Counted from the stretch's first letter, positions 1 through 10,128 are shown. The stretch is DNA of 64,000 nt from Aliamphritea spongicola (GCA_024347235.1 AP025283.1:3968001-4032000), one strand, 5' to 3'. Notes: a model not told the origin generated them from the sequence alone. Numbers and translations: made by a program.

Positions 1-1767
1 TGCTGATGATCACCGGATTCGTTCTGCTGGCCCGGCGACTGGGCGGATACAGCCGGCTCTTTGGCAAAATTAAAGGCCGGGGCCTTGATAAGTGGCATAC
101 CGTCGCAGGGCGGTTACTGATTATCCCCTTTTCATAACAGTGCTGTCAGGTACCTGGATGTCGCTGGTATCAAACGGTCTGGTGCCTTCCGGCGTGGATG
201 ATACACCGGAATATCCGGAAACACTGACCCAGGCCGATCCGGTTCCGGCTGCCGAACTGGCTGTCTTTGACACCATTGCGCTAAGTGAACTGACTGAGCT
301 GAGCTTCCCTATCTGGTCCGACTGGTGGGATGTCTATGTCCTGCGTCAGGGAGGTACTCTCTCCTTTATTGACCGTCATTCCGGAGACATACTCAGCCAG
401 GAAAGCGTACCGTTCTTAACCCGCGCACTGGATCTGTTCACCCTGTTACATACCGGACAGGGCGCATCTCCCTGGGGTGCAATCGCAGGCCTGATTTCAC
501 TGTCAGTACCGTTCTTTACCGTGACAGGATTCATCATCTGGTTACGCCGGCGCCATCCTAAGCCCCGCGGAATGGTCTCGCTTGCTAATGCCGACGTAGT
601 CATACTGGTTGGCTCTGAAACAGGCACCACCTGGGGATTCGCGGTTCACCTGGCACAACAGCTTCGTGATGCAGGAAAAGCCGTTCACCTCAGCGGAATG
701 AATAAAACCTGCCATATGCGCGAAGACGCGACCTTACTGCTATTGGCAGCAACCTATGGTGATGGCACGCCACCGTCAGGGGCTGCACAGTTCCTCGAAC
801 GTTTACCCGGCTATCAGGGTGGTCAGCACTTTGCGGTTCTGGGCTTTGGTGATAAGGCATTCCCGGCATATTGCGCATTTGCCATCAATTGCCAGAATGC
901 ACTGACGGCCTCTGGCCGCACCAGCCTGCTGCCCATGGGAGACATTAACCGCCGTTCCGCACAGGCCTTCACTGCCTGGGGACACAAACTCGCGGTTCCA
1001 CTGGGACTTAACAGTCTGGTACTGGATTACACACCACCCCGGCCGAAAACACGACAACTGGAACTGGCTGAACGGGAAGACTTCACCGGTTATGACGGCA
1101 CCGCCTCAGCGATTCTGCGCTTCCGGGCGCCGAAGAAACGCCGTCTGCCAGGATTCAATGCCGGAGACCTTCTGGGTATCGTCCCTCCGCAGGACCCGGT
1201 AGCGCGATTATATTCTCTGGCGTCATCAAAACGTGAAGGCATGGTTGAACTTTGCGTCGCCAGCGTCAAAGGCGGCATTTGCTCGAATTACCTGTTGGGT
1301 CTGGAACCCGGGCAGCAGATCGATGCCTATGTGGAACACAACCCTGACTTCCGGCCTGCCCGCCGGGCACCCACCATTATGATCGGTGCCGGTACAGGTA
1401 TTGCCCCTTTGCAGGCATGATCCGCAATAACCGGAAACAGCCCATGGAACTGTTCTTCGGCCTGCGCCATCCCGACAACGATTTTTATTACCGTGACGCC
1501 ATTCAGGAGTGGCAGAGTGACGGACGCCTGAGCGGCTTCCACCCGGCATTCTCCCGTCACGATGACCAGGCCTATGTTCAGGACCGCCTGCGCGGTGCCA
1601 GCGACATCGTGGCTCAACACTTACACCAGGGTGCGACCATCATGGTCTGCGGTTCATCCCGCATGGCACAGGCTGTCGCACAGGAAATTGACACTATCTC
1701 CGCCAGTATAGGACTCAGCATTGCTGAATTACGTCTGTGCGGCCGTTACCTTGAAGACATCTACTGA
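1..1767 (+). CDS. PepSY-flavodoxin-NADPH reductase fusion (5' end outside window, frameshifted)
   Basis: This is a membrane-bound flavoprotein reductase whose start lies before the window. In order it shows a PepSY-associated transmembrane region (hydrophobic segments near bases 1-35, 110-170 and 470-550), a flavodoxin domain beginning at the FMN loop GSETGTT (about base 610), and a ferredoxin-NADP-reductase-like part with the FAD motif RLYSLASS (about 1205) and the NADP motif GAGTGIAP (about 1385). The C-terminus GRYLEDIY is typical of the family. Related proteins pass NADPH electrons across the inner membrane, often for ferric-siderophore or sulfite-type reduction; the substrate here is unknown. 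Two one-base losses break the frame: in the CCCCTTTT run near 126-133 and in CCCCTTT near 1405-1411. Restoring them gives IIPFFITVL and IAPFAGMIR. An ankyrin gene follows 14 bases later. Confidence 0.8.
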
Positions 1768-1781
1768 CAGAGGACCCTGCA

Positions 1782-3151
1782 ATGAAACTCGGAACCTTGT
1801 TTTCCACCATCGCGGTTACCGCACTGCTCGCCACCAGCGCGCATGCTAAAAACCCTTTCCTGACGAAAAATTCTGGAAAGACGCAACTATCGAGGACGTG
1901 CAGGCCAAGATGGATGAAGGCTACAGCCTGCTCGAAAAACAGAAAATCGGCCGCCAGGCTCTGCACTACGCGCTGCGTGGCAATGCTTCTCTGGATGTCA
2001 TGCGCTGGTTACTGGAACAGGGTGTCCCTTACCGGCCTGAAGGCGGTAAAGGTGTTTATGCTGAACTGTACGCTGCCCGCTATGGCGATCTGGAACTGAT
2101 CAAACTGTTCGCGGAATTCGGTGCTGACTATAAAGTTGAAGACTATATGGGTGAAACCCCGCAATACTGGCTGTCGAAAAACAAAAAGTTCCGCCCGGGT
2201 ATCGTCGAATACTTTGAAGAAATCGGCCTGGATTTTAACCAGCAGAGCCGTTTAGGTATCACGCCGCTGGGCGCTTTCGCCTACAACAAGCGGGCAATGG
2301 AAATGTTCGAACTGCTTGAAGATAAAGGCTACGATCCGGGTTACATCGACGGTGAAGGCCGCGACCTATTCATGCGCGCACTCACCAAGAACGACAATGT
2401 CGAAATGCTCGAAAAGTTCTACGACATGAGCGAAGAACCGGAAGTGGCTGATAACTACGGATATTCCGGTGTACTGCTGACCGTTGCTGATGAAGCAACC
2501 TCTGAAGAACGCCTGGCGTTCCTGGAAGACAAAGGCTTCGACCTGCACATCACCAATGACCGTGGCCAGACCGCCCTGCATATGCTGATGGCTAACCGTG
2601 AAGAAGAAGCCGAAGGTTATGAAGCACTGATGTCACGTGGCTTTGACGTAAATGCAAAAGACAATGCCGGCAACACACCGTTGATTCTGGCACTGGCATT
2701 TAAAGAGCCTGCCGTTATCGAAACCCTGCTGGACGCAGGCGCCGACCCACTGGCCGTCAACGATAAAGGCATCACGCCCCTGCTGGCAGCCCTCCTGCGA
2801 GGCGAAGATTTTGCGCCGGTTATTGATCGCCTGATTGCCGCGAATGCGAATCTGACTGACAAAGACGCAAAAGGCGGTACCACTCTGACCTATGCGGTTA
2901 AAGGTGGTCAGCCAATTGAATTGCTGAAGCAGATCGTTGCTGCCGGCGTTGATCTGGACGCGAAAGACGGTGAAGAAACCACTGCTCTGATGTACGCAGC
3001 CCTGCTGGGTAAAGACACATCAACCATGGAATTCCTGCTGGAAGCAGGTGCAGACAAATCAGTCACTGATGTCTTTGACGATACAGCCATGCTGATGGCT
3101 CAGGAAAATGCCGCGCTAAAAGACAGCCCGATTCTTGCCAAATTACAATAA
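1782..3151 (+). CDS. Secreted ankyrin-repeat protein (frameshifted near 1858)
   Basis: The start at 1782 follows an AGAGGACC ribosome-binding site and encodes a clear Sec signal peptide ending SAHA|KN, so the product is probably periplasmic. The rest (456 residues after correction) is a stack of ankyrin repeats, recognisable from motifs such as GNTPLILALA, GITPLLAALL and TALMYAALLG, each followed by a short helix and a DAGADP-type turn. Ankyrin repeats bind proteins; no enzymatic domain is visible and the partner is unknown. One base is missing in the run TTTCC near 1857-1861; adding a C joins the signal peptide to DEKFWKDA. It sits 14 bases after the reductase gene and ends at a strong hairpin, so the two are probably co-transcribed. 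A second, shorter secreted ankyrin gene is at 8088-8750. Confidence 0.82.
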
Positions 3152-3169
3152 GGCCTGAACCGGACTCCG

Positions 3170-3197
3170 ACCGGAGCGTCTACACAGACGCTCCGGT
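3170..3197 (+). terminator. Rho-independent-type terminator after ankyrin gene
   Basis: A perfect 12-bp inverted repeat (ACCGGAGCGTCT / AGACGCTCCGGT) with a four-base loop ACAC begins 19 bases after the stop codon. The following sequence is only moderately T-rich (TGTATAGCTTTT), so termination may be partly hairpin-driven. Confidence 0.7.
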
Positions 3198-3350
3198 TGT
3201 ATAGCTTTTCCCCAACAACCCTATCCTGCCGTTTCATACCCTTTCACACCTGATCTATCAGCCATTTGTCAGGTTACATACCCGGCATTCTCTAGTAAAT
3301 TAGGCGCTTCACCTGTCCTTCTCCGTCAGCCGGTTCAGCAAATAACGATT

Positions 3351-4787
3351 ATGAAAAGCGCCAAGTTCGTTCAGGGATCAACCTTCAGACACGTATCCGT
3401 GATGACACTCAGCAGTACTGTTGGTCTGCTGGCGCTGTTCGCTGTTGATCTTGTGGATATGTACTTCCTCAGTTTGCTTGGGCAGGAAGAACTTGCTGCG
3501 GCTATCGGCTTTTCCGGCACCCTGCTGTTCTTTTTAACCTCTGTGGGCATCGGTATTCAGATCGCCATGGGCGCGCTGGTGTCCCGTGCTGAGGGTGTCA
3601 GCAACCGCGAGCTGGTCGGCCAGTACACATCCAGTGTATTGCTGTTCAGCCTGATTGCTGCATTGCTGGTAACGCTGCCCGCCTGGATCTGGCTTGAAGA
3701 CTTACTGATGTTCCTCGGTGCCCGGGATGTAACCCTCGGCCTGGCAATTGATTACAGCCAGATTCTGCTGCCCAGTACACCGTTGCTGGTCTGCGGTATG
3801 TCTGCAGCCGCCACGTTGCGGGGGCTGGGTGATGCCCGTAATGCCATGTACACCACCCTGGGGGCAGCCATTGTAAATGCCCTGCTCAACCCGCTGTTTA
3901 TCTTTACCTTCGGCCTGGAAATCAAAGGGGCAGCTATTGCTTCGGTGATCTCACGGGTAGCACTGGTGGGCATCGCACTGTACGTGGTTATTCGCCGGCA
4001 TAATATCCACTGTAAACCGGATTTCGGCCAGATGCGCCTGGACATGGGCGCTATTCTGCCTATCGCGGTTCCTGCGGTACTGACCAATCTGGCAACGCCG
4101 ATTGGCGGTAGCTATGTGCTGAAAACCATGGCAAGTTTCGGTGACAGCGCGGTGGCCGGCGCAGCCATTCTGGGCAGAATCACCCCGGTCGCTTTTGCGC
4201 TGATATTCGCCCTATCCGGTGCAATCGGCCCGATTATCGGTCAGAACGCCGGCGCAGACCGCTATGACCGGGTCAGATCCACCCTGCTGAATGCCCTGCT
4301 TATTAACTTTGTCTATATCCTGTTCGTCTGGCTGGTGCTGTATCTGGCGGGAGATATGATCATCAGCGCCTTCAGCGCCACCGGAGACGCCGCCTACCTG
4401 ATCGACTTTTACACTACCTGGCTGGTGATCGGTTTCAGCTTTAACGGTGTGCTGTTTATTGCCAACGCCGCTTCAAACAACCTAAACCATGCCACCCAGG
4501 CCACCTTATTTAACTTTGCCAAAGCCCTGTTCGGCACCATTCCGCTGGTTTATCTGTTTGCCCAGTGGTTCGGTGCCGCCGGTGTACTGGCCGGTGAACT
4601 GGCCGGAGCTGCGGTCTGGGGCACAATTGCTCTGGCGGTTGTGTTCTGGCAAATCCGGCAGCTGGAGCGGGAACATACCTGTGTGTCCTGCACAGAACCG
4701 GAGGTTGCAGAAGCCATGGCTTCGCCTTTCAGCTCATCCCAATGTCAGTTGGGCTGTTCCTATGTGAAGGCTAACGAAGAAAAATAG
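3351..4787 (+). CDS. MATE-family multidrug/toxin exporter
   Basis: A 478-residue polytopic inner-membrane protein with about 12 hydrophobic segments, arranged as two MatE halves (about residues 15-180 and 235-400). Family members export cationic drugs or metabolites using a Na+ or H+ gradient; the substrate here is unknown. The early membrane segment VDLVDMYFLS and the loop ATLRGLGDARNAMY are typical. The frame is uninterrupted, unlike most neighbours. The C-terminal tail of about 40 residues after the last helix is unusual: it holds two closely spaced cysteine pairs, CVSC and CQLGC. The gene stands alone, with a terminator before it and about 120 bases to the next gene. No strong ribosome-binding site precedes the ATG, but it gives the right N-terminal length. 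Confidence 0.88.
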   Translation: MKSAKFVQGSTFRHVSVMTLSSTVGLLALFAVDLVDMYFLSLLGQEELAAAIGFSGTLLFFLTSVGIGIQIAMGALVSRAEGVSNRELVGQYTSSVLLFSLIAALLVTLPAWIWLEDLLMFLGARDVTLGLAIDYSQILLPSTPLLVCGMSAAATLRGLGDARNAMYTTLGAAIVNALLNPLFIFTFGLEIKGAAIASVISRVALVGIALYVVIRRHNIHCKPDFGQMRLDMGAILPIAVPAVLTNLATPIGGSYVLKTMASFGDSAVAGAAILGRITPVAFALIFALSGAIGPIIGQNAGADRYDRVRSTLLNALLINFVYILFVWLVLYLAGDMIISAFSATGDAAYLIDFYTTWLVIGFSFNGVLFIANAASNNLNHATQATLFNFAKALFGTIPLVYLFAQWFGAAGVLAGELAGAAVWGTIALAVVFWQIRQLEREHTCVSCTEPEVAEAMASPFSSSQCQLGCSYVKANEEK

Positions 4788-4908
4788 AGTCGATTCGGGC
4801 AGAGCCGTTTAATCAGCATTCGGTCTGCAATATTTTACAAGCCGGCTAACCTGCGCCCTTTATAGTACTGCTTTACCTGACAATACGATTCTTAGAGCAG
4901 CACAAATC

Positions 4909-5931
4909 ATGACGAAATACAGTTTTCTGGATGACTACAGTGAAGGCTGTCATCCGAATATTCTTCACGCGCTGGCGGACACCAATCTGATTCAGCAAAC
5001 CGCTTACGGACACGATGAGTACACCGCCAAAGCTAAACAACTGATTAAGCGTGAAATCGCTTCAGAGCAATCTGACGTGTATCTGGTGGTTGGTGGCACG
5101 CTGGCAAATATTATTGTCATGTCATCCTGCCTGCGTCCTCACGAAGCCGTTATTTCCGCAGATACCGGCCATATCGTGGTACGGGAAACCGGCGCGATTG
5201 AAGCCACCGGACATAAAATCATTAACGTCGTGAATCAGCAGGGCAAAATCACCGTCGGCGATCTGGAACAGGTGTTGGTTGATCACTCCCATGTACCGCA
5301 CATGGTTAAACCAAAACTGGTGTACCTTTCCAATGCCACCGAGCTTGGCACCCTCTACAGCAAACAGGAATTAACGGCGATTTCGGAGTTCTGCCGGGAG
5401 AATGGTCTCTACCTGTTCCTGGACGGTGCCCGCCTGGCCACGGCACTCACTGCTGAGAAAAATAATCTTACTCTGAAGGACATTGCCAAACTCACCGACT
5501 TATTCTCGATGGGCGCAACCAAGAACGGCGCGCTGATCGGCGAAGCGATTGTTATCAATAACAATTCGCTGGCTGAAGACTTTACCTTTCATGTAAAACA
5601 GCGTGGCGGCATGTTATCCAAGGGGCGCCTGCTGGGTATTCAGTTCGTCGAATTATTCAAAGACAACCTCTACTTCGAACTGGCAGAACATGCCAACAAG
5701 ATGGCGAAGAAACTTTCTGAAGGCTTACTGGCCCATGGGCTAAAACTGGAAGCAGATACAGAAACCAATCAGATTTTCGCCGTGTTACCGGATGAACTGA
5801 TTGCCCGTCTGCAGGAGAAATTTGATTTCTACGTCTGGTGCCGTAAAACGGCCGACAGTTCTGTGGTGCGCTTAGTCACCGGCTGGGCAACGCCGGAAGA
5901 AAAAGTTGATGAGTTTCTGACGCTTTTATAA
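4909..5931 (+). CDS. Low-specificity L-threonine aldolase / beta-eliminating lyase family
   Basis: A 340-residue PLP-dependent fold-type I enzyme of the threonine aldolase family, expected to split L-threonine and related beta-hydroxy amino acids into glycine and an aldehyde in the cytoplasm. The PLP-binding lysine is most likely in SMGATKNG (about residue 205). The aspartate that pairs with the cofactor ring nitrogen is in FLDGARLATA (about residue 172). The N-terminal DDYSEGCHPNIL matches the family start, and the length is normal. The frame is intact. It is a single-gene unit with its own terminator hairpin directly downstream. A true serine- or threonine-specific activity cannot be told from sequence alone. 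Confidence 0.88.
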   Translation: MTKYSFLDDYSEGCHPNILHALADTNLIQQTAYGHDEYTAKAKQLIKREIASEQSDVYLVVGGTLANIIVMSSCLRPHEAVISADTGHIVVRETGAIEATGHKIINVVNQQGKITVGDLEQVLVDHSHVPHMVKPKLVYLSNATELGTLYSKQELTAISEFCRENGLYLFLDGARLATALTAEKNNLTLKDIAKLTDLFSMGATKNGALIGEAIVINNNSLAEDFTFHVKQRGGMLSKGRLLGIQFVELFKDNLYFELAEHANKMAKKLSEGLLAHGLKLEADTETNQIFAVLPDELIARLQEKFDFYVWCRKTADSSVVRLVTGWATPEEKVDEFLTLL

Positions 5932-5943
5932 CGGTATTACGCA

Positions 5944-5968
5944 AAAACGGCGCTAAGTGCGCCGTTTT
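5944..5968. terminator. Bidirectional terminator between aldolase and acuI
   Basis: A perfect 10-bp stem (AAAACGGCGC / GCGCCGTTTT) with a five-base loop lies between two convergent genes. The A run on one side and T run on the other would serve both strands. Confidence 0.85.
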
Positions 5969-5986
5969 GGCTTATATCAGCCAGAG

Positions 5987-6972
5987 TCAGGCAATCTCAA
6001 CAATCACCCGGCCCTTGATCTTACCGTCGACAATATCAGTCGCCTTTTCAACGATCTGATCAAAGCCCACGGTCTCGGACAGCAGTTCCAGTTTTTCCAG
6101 ATCCAGATCCTGCTGTAGCCGTGCCCACGCTTCTTCACGGGCAGCTTTCGGTGCCATCACCGAGTCGATGCCCAGCAGGGATACACCCCGTAAAATAAAC
6201 GGCATCACAGTCAGTGGCAGATCCGCGCCCTGTGCCAGACCGCAGCTTGTAACTGCGCCGCCATACTGAGTCTGAGCAATTACATTCGCCAGTGTATGGC
6301 TGCCGATAGAATCAACCGCAGCACGCCAGCGTTCCTTACCCAGTGGCCGGCCTTTTTCAGAAAGCTCTGCCCGGTCAATCACACTGCTGGCCCCCAGCTG
6401 CTTCAGAAAATCCGCATGCTCTGTACGTCCGGTGGAGGCAATCACCTCATAACCCAGCTTCGACAGAATTGATACGGCAACACTGCCGACACCGCCATTG
6501 GCACCGGTCACCAGCACCGGTCCCTGATCCGGGGTAATGCCGTGTTTCTCCAGCGCCAGTACGGATAACATCGCGGTATAACCGGCGGTGCCGACGGCCA
6601 TACATTGCTTCGGTGTCATCCCGGCAGGCTTCTTAATCAGCCAGTCACCTTTACCCGGGCCTGCTCAGCATAGGCTCCGTAATGTACCTCACCGACACCC
6701 CAGCCATTCAGCACGACGGCATCACCGGGAGAAAATTCTGAGTGATCGCTTTCAATAACCGTACCGGCGAAATCGATGCCCGGAATCATTGGCCATTTAC
6801 GTACTACCGGGCCTTTACCGGTAATCGCCAGGCCATCTTTGTAATTGATAGTTGAGTACTCAACGGCCACCAGCACATCGCCGGGCATCAGATCCTCGCG
6901 GCTTAACTGCACGCATTCTGTCTGTTGCTGTTCACCGTCTTTCGAAATCTGTAACGCTTTAAAAGTATTCAT
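5987..6972 (-). CDS. acuI: AcuI/YhdH-type acryloyl-CoA reductase (frameshifted near 6649)
   Basis: A zinc-independent medium-chain dehydrogenase/reductase of 328 residues after correction, which reduces acryloyl-CoA to propionyl-CoA with NADPH. This step handles toxic acrylate in DMSP-degrading marine bacteria and in 3-hydroxypropionate metabolism. Visible features are the N-terminal STINYKDGLAITG block (about residues 41-53) and the Rossmann glycine motif GANGGVGSVAV (about residues 157-167). One G is missing in the run around 6648-6649; adding it joins ARVK to GDWLIKKPAG and restores normal length. The gene is divergent from an FCD-type GntR regulator at 7256-8080, with an operator-like palindrome between them, suggesting that the regulator controls it. 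Confidence 0.87.
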
Positions 6973-7094
6973 AAATTCTCTCTGTAAACGTGGCGTGATC
7001 AGACGCTTTTATCAATCTTTCTTTCGGTCTTCCCGACTCTTTAAGAAGCTGGCAACCGCTGAAATATGACCTATAAATCCAGTTTTTAACAATA

Positions 7095-7125
7095 TAGATT
7101 ATAAAAATCTATTTGTATGACAAAT
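7095..7125. promoter_or_regulatory. Predicted GntR/FCD operator in the acuI-gntR divergent region
   Basis: Two perfect inverted repeats overlap by one base: TAGATT-N5-AATCTA (7095-7111) and ATTTGT-ATG-ACAAAT (7111-7125). The core of the second, TTGTATGACAA, fits the TNGTNNNACNA pattern bound by many FadR-subfamily GntR regulators. The surrounding 7080-7200 stretch is clearly AT-rich and contains no gene. Assignment to the adjacent regulator is inferred from position and pattern. Confidence 0.6.
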
Positions 7126-7255
7126 ATTAAAATATTTTATTTAGAGAATAATTGTCAAGCCCAACCAAAGGCTGATACTGTTAACCAACGTTATGTAAAC
7201 CACCTGATACCGGACCGGTTTACCGTTGTAACCGCTGTAAATTCAGGAAATTATC

Positions 7256-8080
7256 TTGTCTGAAATAAAGTCTGCAAAAACGTCTGCTAAAAATCATCCC
7301 CGGAATCTGCTAAAAATACTTCAGCAGCACCGGTAATCTCCCTGTTCAGGCACAGGCACCCTTTGGCAACATTGTGACTGCCAGCGCAACCAAGCAGATA
7401 GCAGAACAGCTGCGACAGGCAATTCTCAGCGGTGAGTTGAAAAAGATGACCGTCTGCCCACAGAATTCGAACTGGCAGCCCAGTTTGATGTGTCCCGCCC
7501 GACTATCCGTGAAGCACTTAAACGGCTGGCCGCACAAAATCTGATCCGCTCCAAACGGGGCCCCGCCGGCGGTACCTTTGTAAACGGTTTTGAAATGAAA
7601 GATGCCACTGAATTCCTGGCATCTTCGACCATGCTGATGATCAGCATGGGCGCGGTAGAGATGGAAAACATCATTCAGACCCGCAAGATCCTTCAGGCCG
7701 AGTGTTGCAAACTGGCACTGCAAAACTGGTCTGATACTTACATGGCCGGATTAAATCAGTGTCTGGACCACCAGCAGGACAGCTCGATATCCGACAGTGA
7801 GTTCTGTGCCGCGGACGTTGCCTTCCACCGCTACATTACCGATGCCACTGAAAACCCTATGCTGCAGATGATCGTCTACTCCATCATTGATGCGCTGGTA
7901 CCGGTGATGAATATGACCATTGTTCGCCTGCGCAGCCGGGAAAAGATCATTGGTTTTCATCAGCAGATCTGTCAGGCATTCAGTGAACAGAATCAGGATC
8001 AGCTGTTAACCGTTCTGAATGAATTACTCGATTATCTGAATGATACGTTTAACCAGCAGCACGAAGCTAAACAACAATAG
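7256..8080 (+). CDS. GntR-family regulator with FCD ligand domain (N-terminal frameshifts)
   Basis: A FadR-subfamily transcriptional regulator: an N-terminal winged helix (SRPTIREALKRLAAQN is the recognition region, about base 7493) and a C-terminal all-helical FCD domain with the expected His and Asp residues in FHRYITDATENPML. The most complete reading starts at TTG 7256 behind AGGAAA and needs three single-base additions: a C near 7298, a C near 7349 and an A in the A5 run near 7442. It then gives 275 residues, including about 40 extra Ser/Ala/Pro-rich residues before the DNA-binding domain. A GTG at about 7375 is an alternative start. It is divergent from acuI and probably senses a carboxylate or acyl-CoA-like metabolite of that pathway. 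Confidence 0.75.
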
Positions 8081-8087
8081 CTGCTGG

Positions 8088-8750
8088 CTATTCATTCACA
8101 GGGCTTTGCAGCACGGTAATCAGTGCCTGATAGCCCTTATCCCGGGCATGATCCAGCGGTGTTTTACCCTTCTTATCGGAGATATCCCGGTCTGCTCCGG
8201 CCGCTAGTAATATGCGTACCGCACTGACATAATCCTCACCGCCGTCGCCCAGAATCACCGCTTCCAGCAGTGCTGTCCAGCCCAGGTTATTGACCCGGTC
8301 CAGCGGTGCACCAGCCGCGATCAGCAGCTCCATAATTTCCAGCTCAGCCTGATGGGTGGCATAAATCAGCGCTGATCCCTCGTACACAGAGGTTATCTGG
8401 GTCGGATCTGCCCCGGCCTGCAAGGCAAGCCGTGCAATTTCCGGATTACCAACCGACACAGCAGTATTAAGGATATCCCGGTGTTTGTAATTCATTGCGC
8501 TGGGATCAGCACCTTTCGCCAGTAACAACTTCACCAGCGGTACACTGTTCATCTGTGCAGCCACCAGCAAGGGTGTATTCCCTCTGCTATCCCGGGCTTC
8601 CAGTAACGATGCATCCTGTTCAATCAGGGTTTCCACTGCGTTAGCGTCCGCCTGCTGAATGTTCTGAAACAGCGGCCCACTCGCCTGAACAGCACCGGAC
8701 CAGAAGCACAGGCTGATCAGGGCACCGTATAACGGGCTTTTTACGTTCAT
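8088..8750 (-). CDS. Small secreted ankyrin-repeat protein
   Basis: Start chosen at 8750 because AAGGTGAG lies seven bases upstream; an in-frame start 21 bases earlier lacks one. The 220-residue product has a signal peptide (hydrophobic core LYGALISLCFWSG, cleavage near VQA|SG) and then about five ankyrin repeats (GNTPLLVAAQ, GADPSAMNYK, GWTALLEAVI, GKTPLDHARD). It is probably periplasmic and protein-binding; no catalytic motif is seen. The stop lies eight bases from the end of the convergent GntR gene. The frame is intact. It resembles the larger ankyrin protein at 1782-3151 in architecture but not closely in sequence. Confidence 0.82.
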   Translation of the reverse strand: MNVKSPLYGALISLCFWSGAVQASGPLFQNIQQADANAVETLIEQDASLLEARDSRGNTPLLVAAQMNSVPLVKLLLAKGADPSAMNYKHRDILNTAVSVGNPEIARLALQAGADPTQITSVYEGSALIYATHQAELEIMELLIAAGAPLDRVNNLGWTALLEAVILGDGGEDYVSAVRILLAAGADRDISDKKGKTPLDHARDKGYQALITVLQSPVNE

Positions 8751-8889
8751 ATCTCTCACCTTTTGTAACACTTATTTCCCACCGGCACTTCACAAAACAA
8801 TAAATTTCATACCTAAAAGATCCACTGAGAAGCCCGCTGCATCTGGCTTTCAGGGAGTTGGGTCTACATTTCGCAATACGTTGGATCTA

Positions 8890-8970
8890 ATTGCCGGCAA
8901 AAATTTATCTGATTATCCCAGTCAGTCTACTGCTTATAACAGACTCATTTTGCCGGTAAAAATTCACCGG
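8890..8970. promoter_or_regulatory. Repeated palindromic motif upstream of TRAP binding protein
   Basis: The 10-bp perfect palindrome TTGCCGGCAA (8891-8900) is followed by AAAATT. A near copy, TTGCCGGTAAAAATT, lies 59 bases later at 8950-8964. The second copy also forms a small hairpin (CCGGT 8953-8957 with ACCGG 8966-8970) just before the ribosome-binding site AGGAGC. Two spaced copies suggest an operator pair; no regulator can be assigned. Confidence 0.4.
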
Positions 8971-8991
8971 TTTTATACCTAGGAGCTATAC

Positions 8992-9993
8992 ATGAAACAT
9001 AAAAATAATATCGCTAAAGCTGTCCCTTGCCGCAGGCTTACTGTTTTCTGCAAGTGCCCTGTCCGCAAACTGGAACATTGCAGTCGGTGACGGTGGCAGC
9101 AGTGCTCAGGAAGCACTGGGGCTGAAATTCATCGAATTGCTGGAAGCAAAAACCGGCGGTAAACACTCCGCTAAACTGTTCCTTAACGGCCAGCTGGGTT
9201 CTGAGCAGGATACAGTCAACGACGTTGCACTGGGCACCACCGACTTCTCGATTCTGGCCAGTAATAACCTGACGCCGTTCTCCCCAAGCCTGGGTATTTT
9301 GTCCCTGCCATACATCTTCGAAAACCTGGATCAGGCCATCGCTGCTACTGAAGGTCCGATTGCTGATGAACTGGTTGAGAACACCATCCGTGATTCCAAC
9401 ACCCGCATTCTGGGCTGGACCTATTCCGGCTTCCGCGTGCTGAGTAACTCCAAGAAACCAATCAAGAAACTGGCAGATTTGGATGGTGTCGTCGTACGGG
9501 TACCTAAAAATGAGATCATGATTGATACCTATAAATCCTGGGGATCAATCCAACGCCAATGGCCTGGTCTGAAACCTTTACAGCCCTGCAACAGGGCGTA
9601 GTGGACGGTCAGGACACCCCTTACACCACCATTTACGCGATGAAATTCGGTGAAGTGCAGAAGTACATTGCCGACCTTCACTACCTGTTCCTGCTGGAGC
9701 CTCTGATCATCTCTGAATCCCTGTTCCAGGATCAGGATGCCGCTACTCAGAAAGCCATTCTGGAAGCCGGTAAAGAAGCTACCCAGTACAGCATCACCTG
9801 GCTGAAAGAAAAAGAAGCAGTCATCAAAGAGGAGCTGGTCAACAAGTACAACATGCAGATCGACACCCTGCAGGATGAAGCGGAATGGGCCAAGCGTGCT
9901 CAGGAAGCGGTATGGCCGAAGTTCTATGACAGCATCGGCGGCAAAGACAAAGTGAACGAGCTGCTGCGCTCACTGGGCCGCGCTGAAATCTGA
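8992..9993 (+). CDS. TRAP transporter periplasmic binding protein, DctP family (frameshifted)
   Basis: A periplasmic solute receptor of the tripartite ATP-independent (TRAP) type, 334 residues after correction. It has a signal peptide (SLAAGLLFSASALSA), the family N-terminus WNIAVGDGGSSAQE, the central FRVLSNSKKPIKKLADLDG block and the FTALQQGVVDGQDTP motif that carries ligand-contacting residues. The ATG at 8992 follows AGGAGCTATAC. Breaks: two bases missing in the AAA run near 9016-9018 and one G missing in GGGG near 9540-9543 (restores KSWGINPTPMAW). No DctQ or DctM membrane subunit follows: the next features are hairpins and a gene on the other strand. It is therefore an orphan receptor here, relying on membrane subunits elsewhere or used for sensing. 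The ligand is probably a carboxylate but cannot be named. Confidence 0.82.
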
Positions 9994-10003
9994 TCGTAAA
10001 CCC

Positions 10004-10023
10004 GTATGCCCTGCGGGGCATAC
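10004..10023 (+). terminator. Hairpin just after TRAP binding-protein gene
   Basis: A perfect 8-bp stem GTATGCCC / GGGCATAC with a TGCG loop, 10 bases after the stop. There is no T run, so it may stabilise the mRNA 3' end or act as a partial terminator; TRAP receptor genes often carry such a structure before the membrane genes. Confidence 0.5.
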
Positions 10024-10128
10024 ACCTTGCTTATACCTCTGTATTTCCCAACGAGCCAATGGATACGGGACATACATGTACTTTCCGGTCACGGGCATCC
10101 TCTCCTGAGTGTCCACTTGACCGAACGG

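Noticed and set aside
1405..1412. Programmed ribosomal frameshifting as the explanation for gene breaks
   Set aside because: Breaks occur in many unrelated genes, lack slippery heptamers with downstream structures, and involve both G/C and A/T runs.
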